Source: Trichoderma breve (taxonomy: Eukaryota > Ascomycota > Sordariomycetes > Hypocreales > Hypocreaceae). Taken from it: a DNA stretch of 64,000 nucleotides. Positions 1-10,600 of this stretch are shown here, in pieces (the first letter of the stretch is position 1; each line of letters starts with the position of its first letter). Both the position numbers and the translations under genes were made by a program. The stretch spans positions 1,302,001 through 1,366,000 of the forward strand of contig NC_079233.1 of assembly GCF_028502605.1 (NCBI RefSeq), given 5' to 3'. A model generated the notes under the pieces. It ran no database searches. It was not told the origin of the DNA and worked only from the letters and a program-made list of their open reading frames with translations.

Positions 1-1509
1 AAGGGCATCTCAGGAGGAGAAAAGCGGCGAGTGTCCATCGCTGTGCAGATCCTTACAGATCCTCGCATCCTTCTCCTGGATGAGCCAACATCTGGACTAG
101 ACGCCTTCACCGCGAACTCGATCATGGAAGTTCTTCAAGGACTTGCTCAAGAAGGAAGAACGTTAATTCTTACCATCCATCAGCCTCGATCAGACTTGTT
201 CAAACACTTTGGCAATGTTCTACTTCTTGCTCGCGGAGGTGCCCCGGCCTATGCCGGTCGCGCCAAGGATATGCTCAATTATTTCAACAGACAGGGATAC
301 CAATGTCCACAACATTCGAACCCGGCGGACTTTGCCTTGGATATGATTACTGTTGACCTGCAACGAGATGATAGGGAAGCTGAGAGTAGAAATAGGGTTG
401 AAAAGCTCATCGAGGAGTGGAAAGGATGTTCGTCTGGAGGAGACAAGGAGCAGCAATGGAAGAAGGAGGAAGGGTCAAGGCTTCCAGAGATAACTGAAAC
501 TGACGAACTGGACGAAAAGCAATCATTTGATGATGGAGATATAGCAGTGGTGAACGACGACGGCGAGCCTAAGATTCAGCCTGCCACCTCTCACAAGTCC
601 TTCAACAAAGCCAATCTTTCAACGCCAGCAGAACTAGGCGCTCTTGTCCATAAGCGTGCTTCCCTCGCTACCGCAGTGCCTCTGCTTTTGCATCGCGCCG
701 TCATCAACACGCGCAGGCAGCCTCAGCTCATCATGGCTCGCACAATGCAAGTCGTAGGACTGGCCATCATCTTTGCCCTCTTCTTCGCACCACTGCATCA
801 CGACTACTACGCGGTGCAGAATTGGATGGGCTTCATACAGGAGGTCGGAGCCTTTTACTTTGTCGGTATGCTGCAAAACGTGGCCATCTATCCCACCGAG
901 CGAGACGTCTTTTACCGAGAGGATGACGATGGAGTATACAGCGTGGATGCATTTCTGCTTTCCTACACAATCCTCGAGGTCCCCTTTGAGATTCTCAGCT
1001 GCCTTCTTTTCGGCATCTTGATGTGTCTCGCCGTCGGCCTTCCGAGGACGGCAACCATGTACTTTGTCTCCGTCTTTGGCTGCTTCGGGATAGTCTCCTG
1101 TGGCGAGAGTCTTGGAATCATGTTCAACACCATCGTCAACCATACCGGCTTCGCTGTCAACATCATGGGCATGTTCCTCTCCATTGCCACCGCCATGGCC
1201 GGTGTGCTGTCCATCAACGCCCCGAAGGCTTTCAAGGCGCTCAACTACCTCTCACCCATCCGCTACGCATCACGTTCAATCGCCCCCTATGCCTTGCGGG
1301 ATGAAACCTTCTACTGCAAGCCAGGGCAGCAGCTTGCAAATGGTACATGTCCAATTACGACGGGCAAGCAGGTCCTCCGGCTGTATGATTTCGATGACAA
1401 TCCGGTGGTGAATGTAGCGGCTTTGGCTGGGTGCTTGGTTGTATACCGACTGTTGGCTTGGCTCTTGTTGAGACTGGCGAGGACAAGATGGGGCGGATCA
1501 AAGAAGTAG
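1..1509 (+). CDS. ABCG-family ABC transporter, 3' part
   Basis: The reading frame is open from base 1, so the gene is cut by the window edge; the stop is at 1507-1509. It opens inside the nucleotide-binding domain with the ABC signature (GISGGEKRR), followed by Walker B and D-loop (ILLLDEPTSGLDAF) and the H-loop (TIHQPRSDLF). A charged, poorly conserved linker follows (about residues 120-205). About six hydrophobic segments then span the remaining 280 residues, and the loop before the last helix contains cysteines and an NGT sequon. ATPase domain first and membrane domain second is the ABCG (White/Adp1-like) half-transporter order. It probably exports lipids or small molecules across a membrane; the substrate cannot be read from sequence. 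No intron is needed in the visible part. Confidence 0.9.
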   Translation, partial: KGISGGEKRRVSIAVQILTDPRILLLDEPTSGLDAFTANSIMEVLQGLAQEGRTLILTIHQPRSDLFKHFGNVLLLARGGAPAYAGRAKDMLNYFNRQGYQCPQHSNPADFALDMITVDLQRDDREAESRNRVEKLIEEWKGCSSGGDKEQQWKKEEGSRLPEITETDELDEKQSFDDGDIAVVNDDGEPKIQPATSHKSFNKANLSTPAELGALVHKRASLATAVPLLLHRAVINTRRQPQLIMARTMQVVGLAIIFALFFAPLHHDYYAVQNWMGFIQEVGAFYFVGMLQNVAIYPTERDVFYREDDDGVYSVDAFLLSYTILEVPFEILSCLLFGILMCLAVGLPRTATMYFVSVFGCFGIVSCGESLGIMFNTIVNHTGFAVNIMGMFLSIATAMAGVLSINAPKAFKALNYLSPIRYASRSIAPYALRDETFYCKPGQQLANGTCPITTGKQVLRLYDFDDNPVVNVAALAGCLVVYRLLAWLLLRLARTRWGGSKK

Positions 1510-1951
1510 GATCAATCGTTATTTCGATTATTTGCACATGATGCACTCTGATGCGAGGCAATGTATATAAAGTGCTAGGAGTTAATGTAAATATGCATCT
1601 TGGTACTACCTTAGGTAATGATAGCGTGGTTAACACGTCTTGTCCCGTTGCTTGAACTCCACGGTCGCTAGGGCGTTACATGAGCAGTAGTGACTTTGAT
1701 GCTTACAGGTAGCGGTCAAGAATCACGTGTTAATCCACGTCATCTTCCTGCTGCTGCAAGCCGTGACTGCCCCGTTGGCCGTTTGCTGTAGAAGACGATG
1801 CTCTATTTATTTCCTTCTTTTTCCCTCCTCCCAGATAATTTCCTCAGGACAAGAAGAAATAGATTCATATTTCTCAACAATGACAAAATATTTACCATCA
1901 TAATTACAAATGAGCGAACGCGTTCGCAGCATTATTATCCTACATTCTTAC
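1510..1951. other. Intergenic, with a promoter-like stretch for the degraded repeat gene
   Basis: No supported coding frame. An A/T-rich box (CTATTTATTT, about 1801-1811) followed by a long pyrimidine run resembles the sequence upstream of the related intact gene at 44 kb, which has CTATTTAATT at 44022. It may be the fossil promoter of the pseudogene that starts near 1952. Confidence 0.4.
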
Positions 1952-2455
1952 AGCGCAGCAAGGGACCATAAGACGCTTGGATATAGACAGGCTGGGCCTT
2001 GATGAGGACCATACGCCCTACTCCGACGGCGTAGCCTGTGTACAGGCTTGCTGCGCATTCTATGGATCTGTCTCATAGCGAGCGAGACAACATGAGAAAT
2101 CTCATTCTCAATCACAAATAGCACAGCAAGGAACTATAAGACGATTGGATATAGCCCAGCTGGGGCTTAACAAGGACCATATGCCCTACTCCGACGGCGT
2201 CGCGTGTATACAGGCTTACTGGGCGTACTCTATGGATCTGCCTCAAGATGAGCGAGATAACATGCGAAGTCTCATTCTGAATCACAAATAGCACAGCAAG
2301 GAACTATAAGACGCTTGGACATAGCCCAGTTGGGGCTTAACAAGGACCATATGCCCTACTCCGACGGCGTCGCGTGTATACAAGCTTACTGGGCATATTC
2401 CATGGATCTATCTCACACACAGAGAGAGAGAGAGACAATATGCGCAACCTTATTT
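1952..2455 (+). repeat. Block A: three tandem copies (about 169 bp) of the family's N-terminal segment
   Basis: Copies start near 1952, 2120 and 2290 (spacing 168 and 170 bp), each opening with AGCxCAGCAAGG. Each encodes the DGVAC..YW motif, and the first two end in a stop (AATCACAAATAG) exactly where the next copy begins. The third runs on into block B. The stops are therefore made by duplication junctions rather than by point mutation. Confidence 0.85.
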
Positions 2456-3300
2456 TAGATCACCACTACTATCACACAGTTGTATCACGGGAAGAATTTA
2501 ATGAACACCGCCTCTGCAGGGATCCAGCTGGAAAAACCAGACCGGGCTTGATCCTCCTACGAGCGTTATACAAGGTGGTGCCTGTCGATATGGATACCGA
2601 CGGAGCACTCTATGACCTCTGCCGGGACCCAGTTGGAAGAATAAGGCCGGATCTATCCTAAGGTAAGCGAGACAACATACGCAACCTTATTTTTAATCAT
2701 AACTACTATCACACTCTTCCATCGCGAGAAGAGTTCTATGAACATCACCTCTGCCGAGACCCCGCTGGAAGAATAAGGCCGGATCTATCTCAAGACGAGC
2801 GCGACAACATGCGCAACCTCATTCTCAATCTTCATTACCGTCACACTCTTCCGTCGCGAGAAGAGTTCTATAAACACTACCTTTGCCGAGACCCAGCTGG
2901 AAGAAAAAGGCCAGATCATCCCAAGACGAGCGAGACAACATGCGCAACCTCATTCTAAACCACAACTACCATTACACTCTTTTATCGCGAGAAGAGTTCT
3001 ATGAACATTACCTCTGCCGAGGCCCCGCTGGAAGAAAAAGGCCGGATCTATCTCAGAGGCGAGCGAGACAACATGCGAAATCTCATTCTCAATCATAACT
3101 ACTATCACACTCTTCCATCACGAGAAGAGTTCTATAAACATCACCTCTGCCGAGGCCCCGCTGGAAGAACGCGGCCGGGCTTGATCATCCTACGAGCGTT
3201 ATACAAGGCTGAGAAGAATTTTATGAGCACCACCTCTGCCGGGACCCAGCTGGAAGAACGCGGCTGGGCTTGATCATCCTACGAGCGTTGTACAAGGCTG
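2427..3300 (+). repeat. Block B: about five tandem copies (131-133 bp) of the family's second segment
   Basis: Copies of the ERDNMR..REEFYEH..PAG segment begin near 2427, 2667, 2799, 2930 and 3063. The first copy is longer because it carries the downstream LILLRALYK motif plus a DMDTDGA motif that belongs further along the gene. The last copy carries its own partial duplication of about 90 bp (3209-3300). Period lengths are not all multiples of three. Confidence 0.8.
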
Positions 3301-3310
3301 TTCCTATCGA

Positions 3311-3502
3311 CGGCGCTCACGATTGGGGACGAACTTGATTGCGCACTGGGAATCGCTGCAGAGCGTCACCAAATCAGCATCGACGCTTCGGATCGAGTCT
3401 CGCGTCTTGTTGACGTGCTCATCGGGGACTAGGAGCATCAAGTTCCGCAGCAGAGAATTCTCCTGGCCACCTTCGCCTTTCTGTGCGGAATCAATCAGAT
3501 GA
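3311..3502 (-). other. Unrelated open stretch inserted in the pseudogene, possible captured exon fragment
   Basis: This 192-bp interval has no counterpart in the two related genes, which carry about 35 residues of basic spacer here. On the minus strand it stays open for 64 codons without a start, and the translation has a protein-like composition, including LLRNLMLLVPDEH and DSQCAIKFVPN. It may be a piece of another gene's exon. I do not recognise the protein, and a chance open frame is possible. Confidence 0.3.
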
Positions 3503-3510
3503 ACACTTCG

Positions 3511-3838
3511 CCTTGTTCCCTGACACTGTCAGCCCTCTAACTTTTAATACGGATACCGGTAGAGCAAGACGATCGCTCCGACGAGTATTTCACCTTGTTC
3601 CCCGACACTGTCGGCCCTCCAGTTTTCGATATGGATACTGGCAGAGCAAGACGATCGCTCCGATGAGTATTTCACCTTGTTCCCCGACACTATCAGCCCT
3701 CCAGTCTTTGATATAAATACCGGTAGAGCAAGACGATGACTCTGACGAATACTTTGCCTTGTTCCCCGACACTGTCAGCCGTCTAGTTATTAATATGAAT
3801 ACCGGTAGAGCAAGACGATACCAACAGCGTTATCCGCT
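3511..3838 (+). repeat. Block C: four tandem 82-bp copies of the family's PDTV segment
   Basis: CCTTGTTCCC-type starts lie at 3511, 3593, 3675 and 3757, an exact 82-bp spacing. Each copy encodes LFPDT.SP followed by DTGRARR. Because 82 is not a multiple of three, every duplication shifts the reading frame. Confidence 0.9.
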
Positions 3839-4433
3839 CATGAAGGTCACACCCCGTACACATCAAGTCGTTGGCCCAGCTCTCCAAGAGACACTGTGTC
3901 ACGACCTAATACTTAAGGTCATGAAAATGGGCGAACTGGACAGCGCTGCCGGATTAACTATAATTCGAACGGCCAATCACAGCACGCTCTTCTTACTAGT
4001 TCGACGAGTGAGAATATTTTCAATCCGACTGCAAGTTCGCCTGTGCCGGTGTCATCAGTCATGGACACTGACTTCGAAGAGATCTCTGCTTCTCCGCCAG
4101 CCCTACCAATCCCTGAGAACCTTATGCAACCACCTTCGGCTACGACAGAGGCTAACAGCCCGGTGACAAGACAGGAGTTTGACCAATTGTGCTCAGAGGT
4201 GGCGACTCTTTTGGAAAATGTATATATGTTGCGGCAGGATCAAGCGAAGGATCGCGAATGAACAAAGCAAGCAAGGGGAGAAAACACAGAAAGGGACCAA
4301 AGGCACTGAGCTCAACTTCAAGAAAGCAAGCTTGGTGACTGGAATCTGAATTGTGATGAGGATGAGGGAAGAAAAGACTAGGCAAGGAGAGCACGGAGGA
4401 GAACTAGCTAGCTTGATGTGGAGTCACGTGACA

Positions 4434-4565
4434 GAGAGATACGACGAGAGATACGACGAGAGATACGACGAGAGATACGACGAGAGATACGACGAGAGAT
4501 ACGACGAGAGATACGACGAGAGATACGACGAGAGATACGACGAGAGATACGACGAGAGATACGAC
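4434..4565 (+). repeat. 12-bp minisatellite, 11 copies
   Basis: The unit GAGAGATACGAC is repeated 11 times without visible variation (132 bp). Read in one frame it would encode Glu-Arg-Tyr-Asp repeats. The related gene at 44 kb shows this position is at or just past the C-terminal end, where it has a short Arg/Glu-rich run (GAGAGCGACGTC) that could be the ancestral unit. The array is probably non-coding here. Confidence 0.95.
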
Positions 4566-5015
4566 GAGAGCGACGGCGTTAGTGATTTTGGACAACCTTT
4601 GACGAAGAGAAGAAGGGGTTTAGACAACAATTTCGGCCAACAGAACGACTCGAAGGCAGTTGTGAAGGCTTACAGTAGAGTCGGTGGATTGGGACGACAG
4701 GAAGATGGGACAACGGGACAGATAAATTACAGTTTGGTCAAGATTTCGACAATGGAAGGACATTCGGGTTTTTAAAATATCGTTTTGCGCTCGGACATTA
4801 TCATTTCTTTTTCTCTGGGTTGTTCCCACTCTTTGCTTGGGGAGAAGGACACCGATTTACTCAGAACATTTTCTGTGTATTCAAAAGTCAATAGAGAACC
4901 GGACTTTACTAAAAATGAAGAACATATTCGGGATTTCGGGATGTCATTTTGCGATTGGGAAGTGTAGTCCCTGAATCACATGGAAACCTTTTGCTAGCCG
5001 TAGCCATTCTACGCA
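4566..5015 (+). other. 3' flank shared with the 44-kb family member
   Basis: Sequence past the pseudogene's stop still matches 45725-46165. Shared landmarks include GAAGAAGGGTTTAGACAACA near 4605, CAGATAAATTACAGTTTGG near 4720, CAAAATATCGTTTTGC-like sequence near 4775 and AACATATTCGGGATTTC near 4920. The match fades after a shared CATTCTAC at about 5005. It fits an old 3' UTR and flank, and defines one edge of the duplicated segment. Confidence 0.75.
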
Positions 5016-5553
5016 CGCTATTATATGGTTGTTGGCCAACATGTATTCAAAGCTCACGTAGCCATATGTATCAAGCACCATAGCAACTACACGTGGTTCA
5101 ACTATTCACAATCTGCTACCATAGCTATTTTCTTCTAGTATCGCTACTATTTCCAGGTATCCAATAATATCGCTACATTCAGCTAGTATTTGCTATTATC
5201 AAAAGCGACTTACCCAAGGTAGCTGAAATTCAGGATATGGGATGCTGGATAGCCAATAGGGCTACTAAATAGCAAGTCCCTTAAAAAAAGCACAGCGCTG
5301 GATATTTCATATTGGTGGCTCAAGAGAGATACCGTCGTCATCACTCAAATGATTCAAAGGGATGAGATTTTTGAAACAGGGAAGTTCATATATTTTTAAT
5401 AATTCCCTCATATAGTATCATAACTATAAGGGAAAGGGTATCAATTCCCAATATCACACTACCCGTTGTGTGGTAACCAATTAATATACTCAAAATCCAA
5501 TATTCACCCTTGCTACCCAAATAAATTCGTAAAATTCGTTTTCTCCCTCTTCT
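5016..5553. other. A/T-rich intergenic sequence
   Basis: No gene seen. Short degenerate words of the type TATCGCTAC/GCTATT recur between 5100 and 5280. The right end is the 3' side of the sugar transporter. Confidence 0.6.
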
Positions 5554-7687
5554 TTACATAGCCCGCTTGCTCTCATCATCTGACGAAGCCGTGGGGGCGT
5601 GGTGGATAGACGCCCGGCGCAGGTCAGAAGCGACATTGTCGAACTCGTACAGCGGTCGCTTGGTAGCACTCCACTGGAAGAAGACGTACTTCTTGAACCA
5701 CCAGGGTAGGGCGACGGTGAGCTGGTACTTCATGAAAGTGCGAACAGGCACAGCAAAGACATAGTCGAGCTCCTCGAGAGTGCGCTGCATAGTCTCGGGT
5801 ACCCAGAGGAAGATCATGATGAAGGCGACAACGTTGAAGCCAGCGTAGAGGCCGAATGCACCAACGGTCTGGAGTTTCTCGAGCAGGAAGGGGAATGAGG
5901 TACTAAGCACAGCAGCCCAGAACAAGCAAGTAGCGACGGCGAAGCCCATACCAGTCTCACGGTGAGACAGGGGATAAACCTCAGCGCTGTAGGTGAAAGG
6001 AACGGGGCCTTCACCAGGGGAGTAGAAGGCTCCGAAAAGGAAGACGAAAAGACTGACGAGGCCAGTTTTGAGCTCGTTGTGGTCTGAAGAGATCAGAGTG
6101 CAGAGACCAGCAGCCAAGAGAGTCCAGAACATCTGGGGGAAGGTGAAGAGCAGCAGGCTTCGACGACCAAACTATACTGTTGTTAGAATAATTTCACCAA
6201 AGGTTTTGTCGTTTAATTGAACAACTTACAGTATCAATGGTCCAGAAAGCGGGGAAAGCAAAGACCCAGTTGACAAGACCGAAGCCAAATGAACCGATCA
6301 GGGCTCGGAACTGGGTGAAGCCAGCATTGACGAAGACTGTGGTGGAGTAGAAGGCAATGATGTTGATACCGCACAGTTGCTGAGCAAGCATGACAGTGAA
6401 GGCAGCCAGGTTGGCACGGCGAATTCGGGGGACGGTGAAGAGCTGAGTGAATCGAGTGATGTAGTTGGTCTTGCCAACGAGCTCATTCTCAATTTCTAGC
6501 TGGGCGGAGATGTAGTAGATGTCTCGGGCCACCTGGATGGGGTCGTTGCGGAGAACGACAAGGGACTTCCAGGCATCAGCGTAGCGACCCTTCTTCATGT
6601 ACCAACGGGGAGATTCGGGGCACAAGTAGATGAGGCAGAGAAGAGGGACAGCGGGAAGGAAAGGCGCGCCAAGCATCAGACGCCAGTTGATATCCTTTAC
6701 GTGGTAGACGGCCAGGTTAAAGGCACTTCCGAGCAAAATACCAAAGGCAGTCCACATTTCTGAACTGCGTTAGTACAACAAAGATTTCAATATGGAAGGA
6801 AGGGCGAAGAACGTACGCCATGACATGACCAAAGCACCTCGGATGGAAGCCGGGGCGTTCTCAGCAGCGTAGATAGGGACCGTTGAAGCCTTGGCACCCA
6901 TACCAATTCCCATGAGCAATCGACAGGCAAGCTGTTGTCCCCAGGTGTGGCAGAAAGCAGAACCGATGACGGGCCAGATACAGAAGTGAGAAGCGAAGAA
7001 GATGACACCACGTCGACCGAAGTGGTTGTTAATAGGATCAGAGACCCAGCAGCCAATGAAACTAGGGACAGGTTAGCTAAACTCTTGGTTGATACATGTG
7101 GAGGTGTAACTCACGCGCTACCAATGTAAGGAGCAGCATTGATGAGACCGACGAGAATAGCGTTGCGAGTAATGCTCTGGTCACCGATGCCATAGACATC
7201 GGGCCAGAAAATGGTAGCTCCGTTGCTACCGGTCTGATCCCAGCCCTGGACAGCGGCACCGATGGAGCATGTTGCGATGGTGAGGAAGAGTCTTGCGGGC
7301 ATGTGCCACTTGTGAGTGACCTCGCGCTCCAGTACATTCAATTCGTGTGCAGTGAGCTTCTCCTCGCCATCAATAGCATGTGGTTCAGCAGGGTTCTGGG
7401 CAATAAGCGCGCCCTTCTTGAGAAGAAGAGTGTGCTCCTGAAGGCCATTGCGCTGAGCAAAGGCTTCGACATCGCTCATAAGCTGTTCTCGGGGAATTCC
7501 CTTGAGGGGGTTGCGAATTTTCGCCTGGAGGTTCTGGGAATAGTCTTGTTCTTCGTGGTAGGTGACTCCCTTCTCCATAGATGTCTCATGGACACTCTTG
7601 GATTCGCTGTATCAAAACACGTTAGTGTACATGCTGACAGAGGAAGATGTACCAAAAAGGGGGGACAACTGACTATATTCCCGACAT
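5554..7687 (-). CDS. MFS sugar transporter (five exons)
   Basis: Reading the minus strand, exons are 7687-7674, 7606-7115, 7061-6817, 6759-6230 and 6171-5554. Introns have good signals (GTGAGT, GTACGT and GTAAGT donors; CTAAC branch points). Joined they give 632 residues. Family marks include GWDQTGSNG in helix 1, the helix 2-3 loop NNHFGRRG, the PESPRWY motif after helix 6, QQLCGIN in helix 7, and PGEGPVPFTYSAEVYP with PETMQRTLEELDYVF near the end. This is the sugar-porter layout with 12 membrane helices and a long N-terminal tail of about 100 residues. It should import a sugar or polyol at the plasma membrane; the substrate is not determinable. The start I chose lies in a 14-nt first exon. 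The alternative start at 7578 loses only 15 residues. Confidence 0.85.
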
Positions 7688-10600
7688 CTTGACAGAGAGG
7701 CGGATCAGTCCGCAGATTGACTTTCTCTTGCTGGCTCAATTGGTGTAAACAGACGAGACAAGAGAGGGATCTTGCTTCCCAGCTGAAGAAGTTGAAAGTG
7801 TCGAGACAATCAAAGTCAAGACAAAGGGGACAAGGAGGTTTATTATACTCCTTTGAGGTGAGCTGGGGAAGTAAGACGAGAGCCGGAATCTGGAGGCGGA
7901 GAACAATGGCTATTTGTGTGTTTGTCGCGTGCGGCTAACATTGGGCTCCAGCTGGATACTCGTTGTCAATCCCCGCGATTTGAGGACGCCGAAAACACCT
8001 TGGACCATGGCATTGTGGAGGTACATTGGCCATCTTCCAAGTCAGTCGAGCAACATGGCCCAGGCCAGGATGAGACCAATCCTTGTCCGGCCCACTCGTG
8101 GCTGGAAGAGATGCTAGTCGCATGGCATATGATGGTGGCGTGGAGACCGAAGCTTGGAAGACGGACGCAAAGAGCCATATAGAGACGCTACAGTACGACT
8201 CATGCGTTCATCATGTTGTATGGGTGGATTGTGGCAGCTTGTCTCACAGTAGCGTCGTTTTCCACGCCCGGAGCCGTAGTCCGGGATGAAGAGATTTCTT
8301 TTTTGTGTCACTACCATGTGCCACACCAGTTAATCTACTATTGTATAGCTGCAGCAGCACGGACGCGGATGGCACATACCTGTACATACTCGTATCACGT
8401 AAACAGAGTAGCAATGGGATGATCGTCATGTTCCGGCAACAAGCTGTCGATGATCAATGCGAACCAACGCCCGTATGAAACATCTCCAGATCAAGCCATC
8501 TTCGAAGCCGGGCTGCGTGTAAGACTGGCCATGTTGGAATTTGCCAAACGGGGAAACATCTCCAGGGTGTCCCCCGCACCCCCAGACAAAACAATAGAGG
8601 AGATTCTCCAGTTCCCCATGGGAAAAACAAGCCCCTTTGCTTTCGTGCTGAGGCGGTTGAAAATGGAGAAGATTTGTCTTGGATTAGCTTCGAGGTCGAG
8701 AGTGGAAACCGCAAGCGGTTGTTTGGCCACTGTGGGCCCTGGACACACCCCCTGGACGGCGCTGCAATTGGCCCCTAAAAGAGCAGCCGGGCCATCCCCT
8801 GACGTAGGTGGGAGCAACTCCCGTAGGTCTCCAAAAGTCTCGTACAGGGCGGCCCTGCAGGTGTCTGTGCAGCACCTGGACTCGTACGAGATAGTGGAGG
8901 TGATCAATTGTCCTGTACCTGGCCGATGAATACCATTTTTGACTGCTGTATTTGTGCGGATCGACATTGGCACAGTCTCGGTCCGAAACGGATTCCAGTA
9001 GTCTATAATACGGAGTGTTGGGAGGATACGAGTAGCTTGAGCAGGTACCTGAAGACCACTGAACACGCCCGCGTTCGGCTGTGTTTCTTCCCTTGGTTTA
9101 GCTGGAGGTGCTCAGTACCTCGTTTGCGGTAGTAGATCTGCGTCAGCCAAGGTATTTAGTACAGGGCCAATATCTGCTAGCGCAATTGATGGCCTCGGTC
9201 AGTCCAAGCTTCCACTTCCATGCATTTTGCAAACTCCACTCTCTCCAACTCAGCTGCACCTTTTCAATTTTCGAGATGCAATGCCGGATGCATGTGCCTC
9301 CAGACGAAAACATCGAACCATGGCAACGGCCTAGAACCTTAAGACCAGCGCGGGCAAAGTAAAGCTAGCGGCAGCAACGCCACGCTCGACAATTGACGGA
9401 TCCGGCGCCCGCTAGGAGCGAGAAAATCATCTCTGGCAGGTCATCACCATCAGCTCCGAAACTCTTCGGAGAGCCATAGTCGACAAGACCAAGAGCGCAT
9501 GGCCATTCTAGTACGAGTTACACGCCCAGGTACCGTGCCGAGGGCCAAGAGCACATTCTCGTACTACAAGTAAGCACAGGTGGAAACCCGGGCCACTGAA
9601 TCAGTTGCCATGCTCCGGGATCAGCAGTCTTTGCTAGCGAGATGCCAGGCAACAGAATTCCTCTGATCCTCACTGGATGCATTCGGGGGCGCGCCGGCAT
9701 GCAACGAGAGCCGTGGCACTAGCGTCCACTTGCGAACTCATCCCGCGCGCCAAATCCCAGACCATGGCAAAGTGGTGGCTAGTCTGTAGCCCAGCTTGAT
9801 GGGATGGGGTACAGACTTGTACGAGTACGCGGACTTCTCAGACCAGCTCTCGCCTTGCTGCTAGCGATTCCCGGCGCCTTGCAGAAAAACCGGCTCTCCA
9901 TCTTACCTAGCGTGGCGCCATGGCCGAGGAGATCAGAATCGATATAGCATCTGCCGCAAGATCATCTGAACTCCCTATTCGCCGTCCATCAGCCGTGAGC
10001 GTCAATTGTTCGTCCTTCTACGACCGCATGTTGGCTGGCATTGGGCTGAGCAGTCAAAAGTCCGGTCTGGTCACACACAAAAGCCCACACGCGCTGACAT
10101 TGGCCGATCCTTACCAGCTCTCAAGCTGCTAAAACCGTCAGGTGGAGATGCTTCCACAAAATTAATTCTGCTGCCTGATCGTCGCCGAGAGAGAGGAGAG
10201 GAGAGGAGGGCCGTCACCAAAAACTCCGAATCACCGGGGTTCTTGCTTTGGCTAGCGCTGCAGCTGATGCTTGCTATCAGGTGGAGAATAATGGGCGAGC
10301 CATGAATGCTTGCATGCCAGAGTGTGAACGAGCAAAATTACTCCGTATATTATTACACGGACAGTTTGATTGAAAGTGACCGATAGTCTGCTTGTTCGAC
10401 CCTAGCATCTATGTTCCGCCAATAGATCTAGGAGCCGAGCTACCAAGCCACCAGGTGACCGTATATGGACGTCGAGACTTTCAAAAACACGCAGTAATGC
10501 CGGATAATCCCAGCAACTGAAGTCACGCATGCATGTACATGGGCCGAATCATGAATTACTACCTCCAATACCTTCATAATACGCTCATAAGCAGGTACAA

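Larger units (their letters stand above)
1952..4261 (+). pseudogene. Degraded, internally multiplied copy of the three-member unnamed family
   Basis: Translated pieces match, in order, the intact relative at 44252-45724. The N-terminal motif (RLDIxxLGL..PYSDGVACxQAYWAYS) is followed by ERDNMRxLILNH and REEFYEHxLCRxPAG, then the LRALYK motif, the PDTVSP..DTGRARR motif, and finally a C-terminal coil (SPVTRQEFDQLCSEVATL..ENVYMLR). The last piece ends at a TGA at 4259-4261. Several segments are tandemly repeated (listed separately), with frameshifts and stops at the junctions, so no continuous protein can be made. An unrelated antisense open stretch interrupts the gene at 3311-3502. Function of the family is unknown. 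The match to the 44-kb gene continues about 750 bp past the stop, so this was a duplicated DNA segment and not only a retained coding region. Confidence 0.8.

Noticed and set aside
634..1143. 169-codon minus ORF
   Set aside because: Antisense to the membrane domain of the ABCG transporter.
4353..4775. 140-codon ORF with Glu-Arg-Tyr-Asp repeats
   Set aside because: Its body is the 12-bp minisatellite, and the rest matches the 3' non-coding flank of the intact family member.
8450..9066. Overlapping plus (159 codons) and minus (191 codons) ORFs
   Set aside because: Open on both strands in a G/C-rich patch, no motif, no intron signals and no supporting neighbour.
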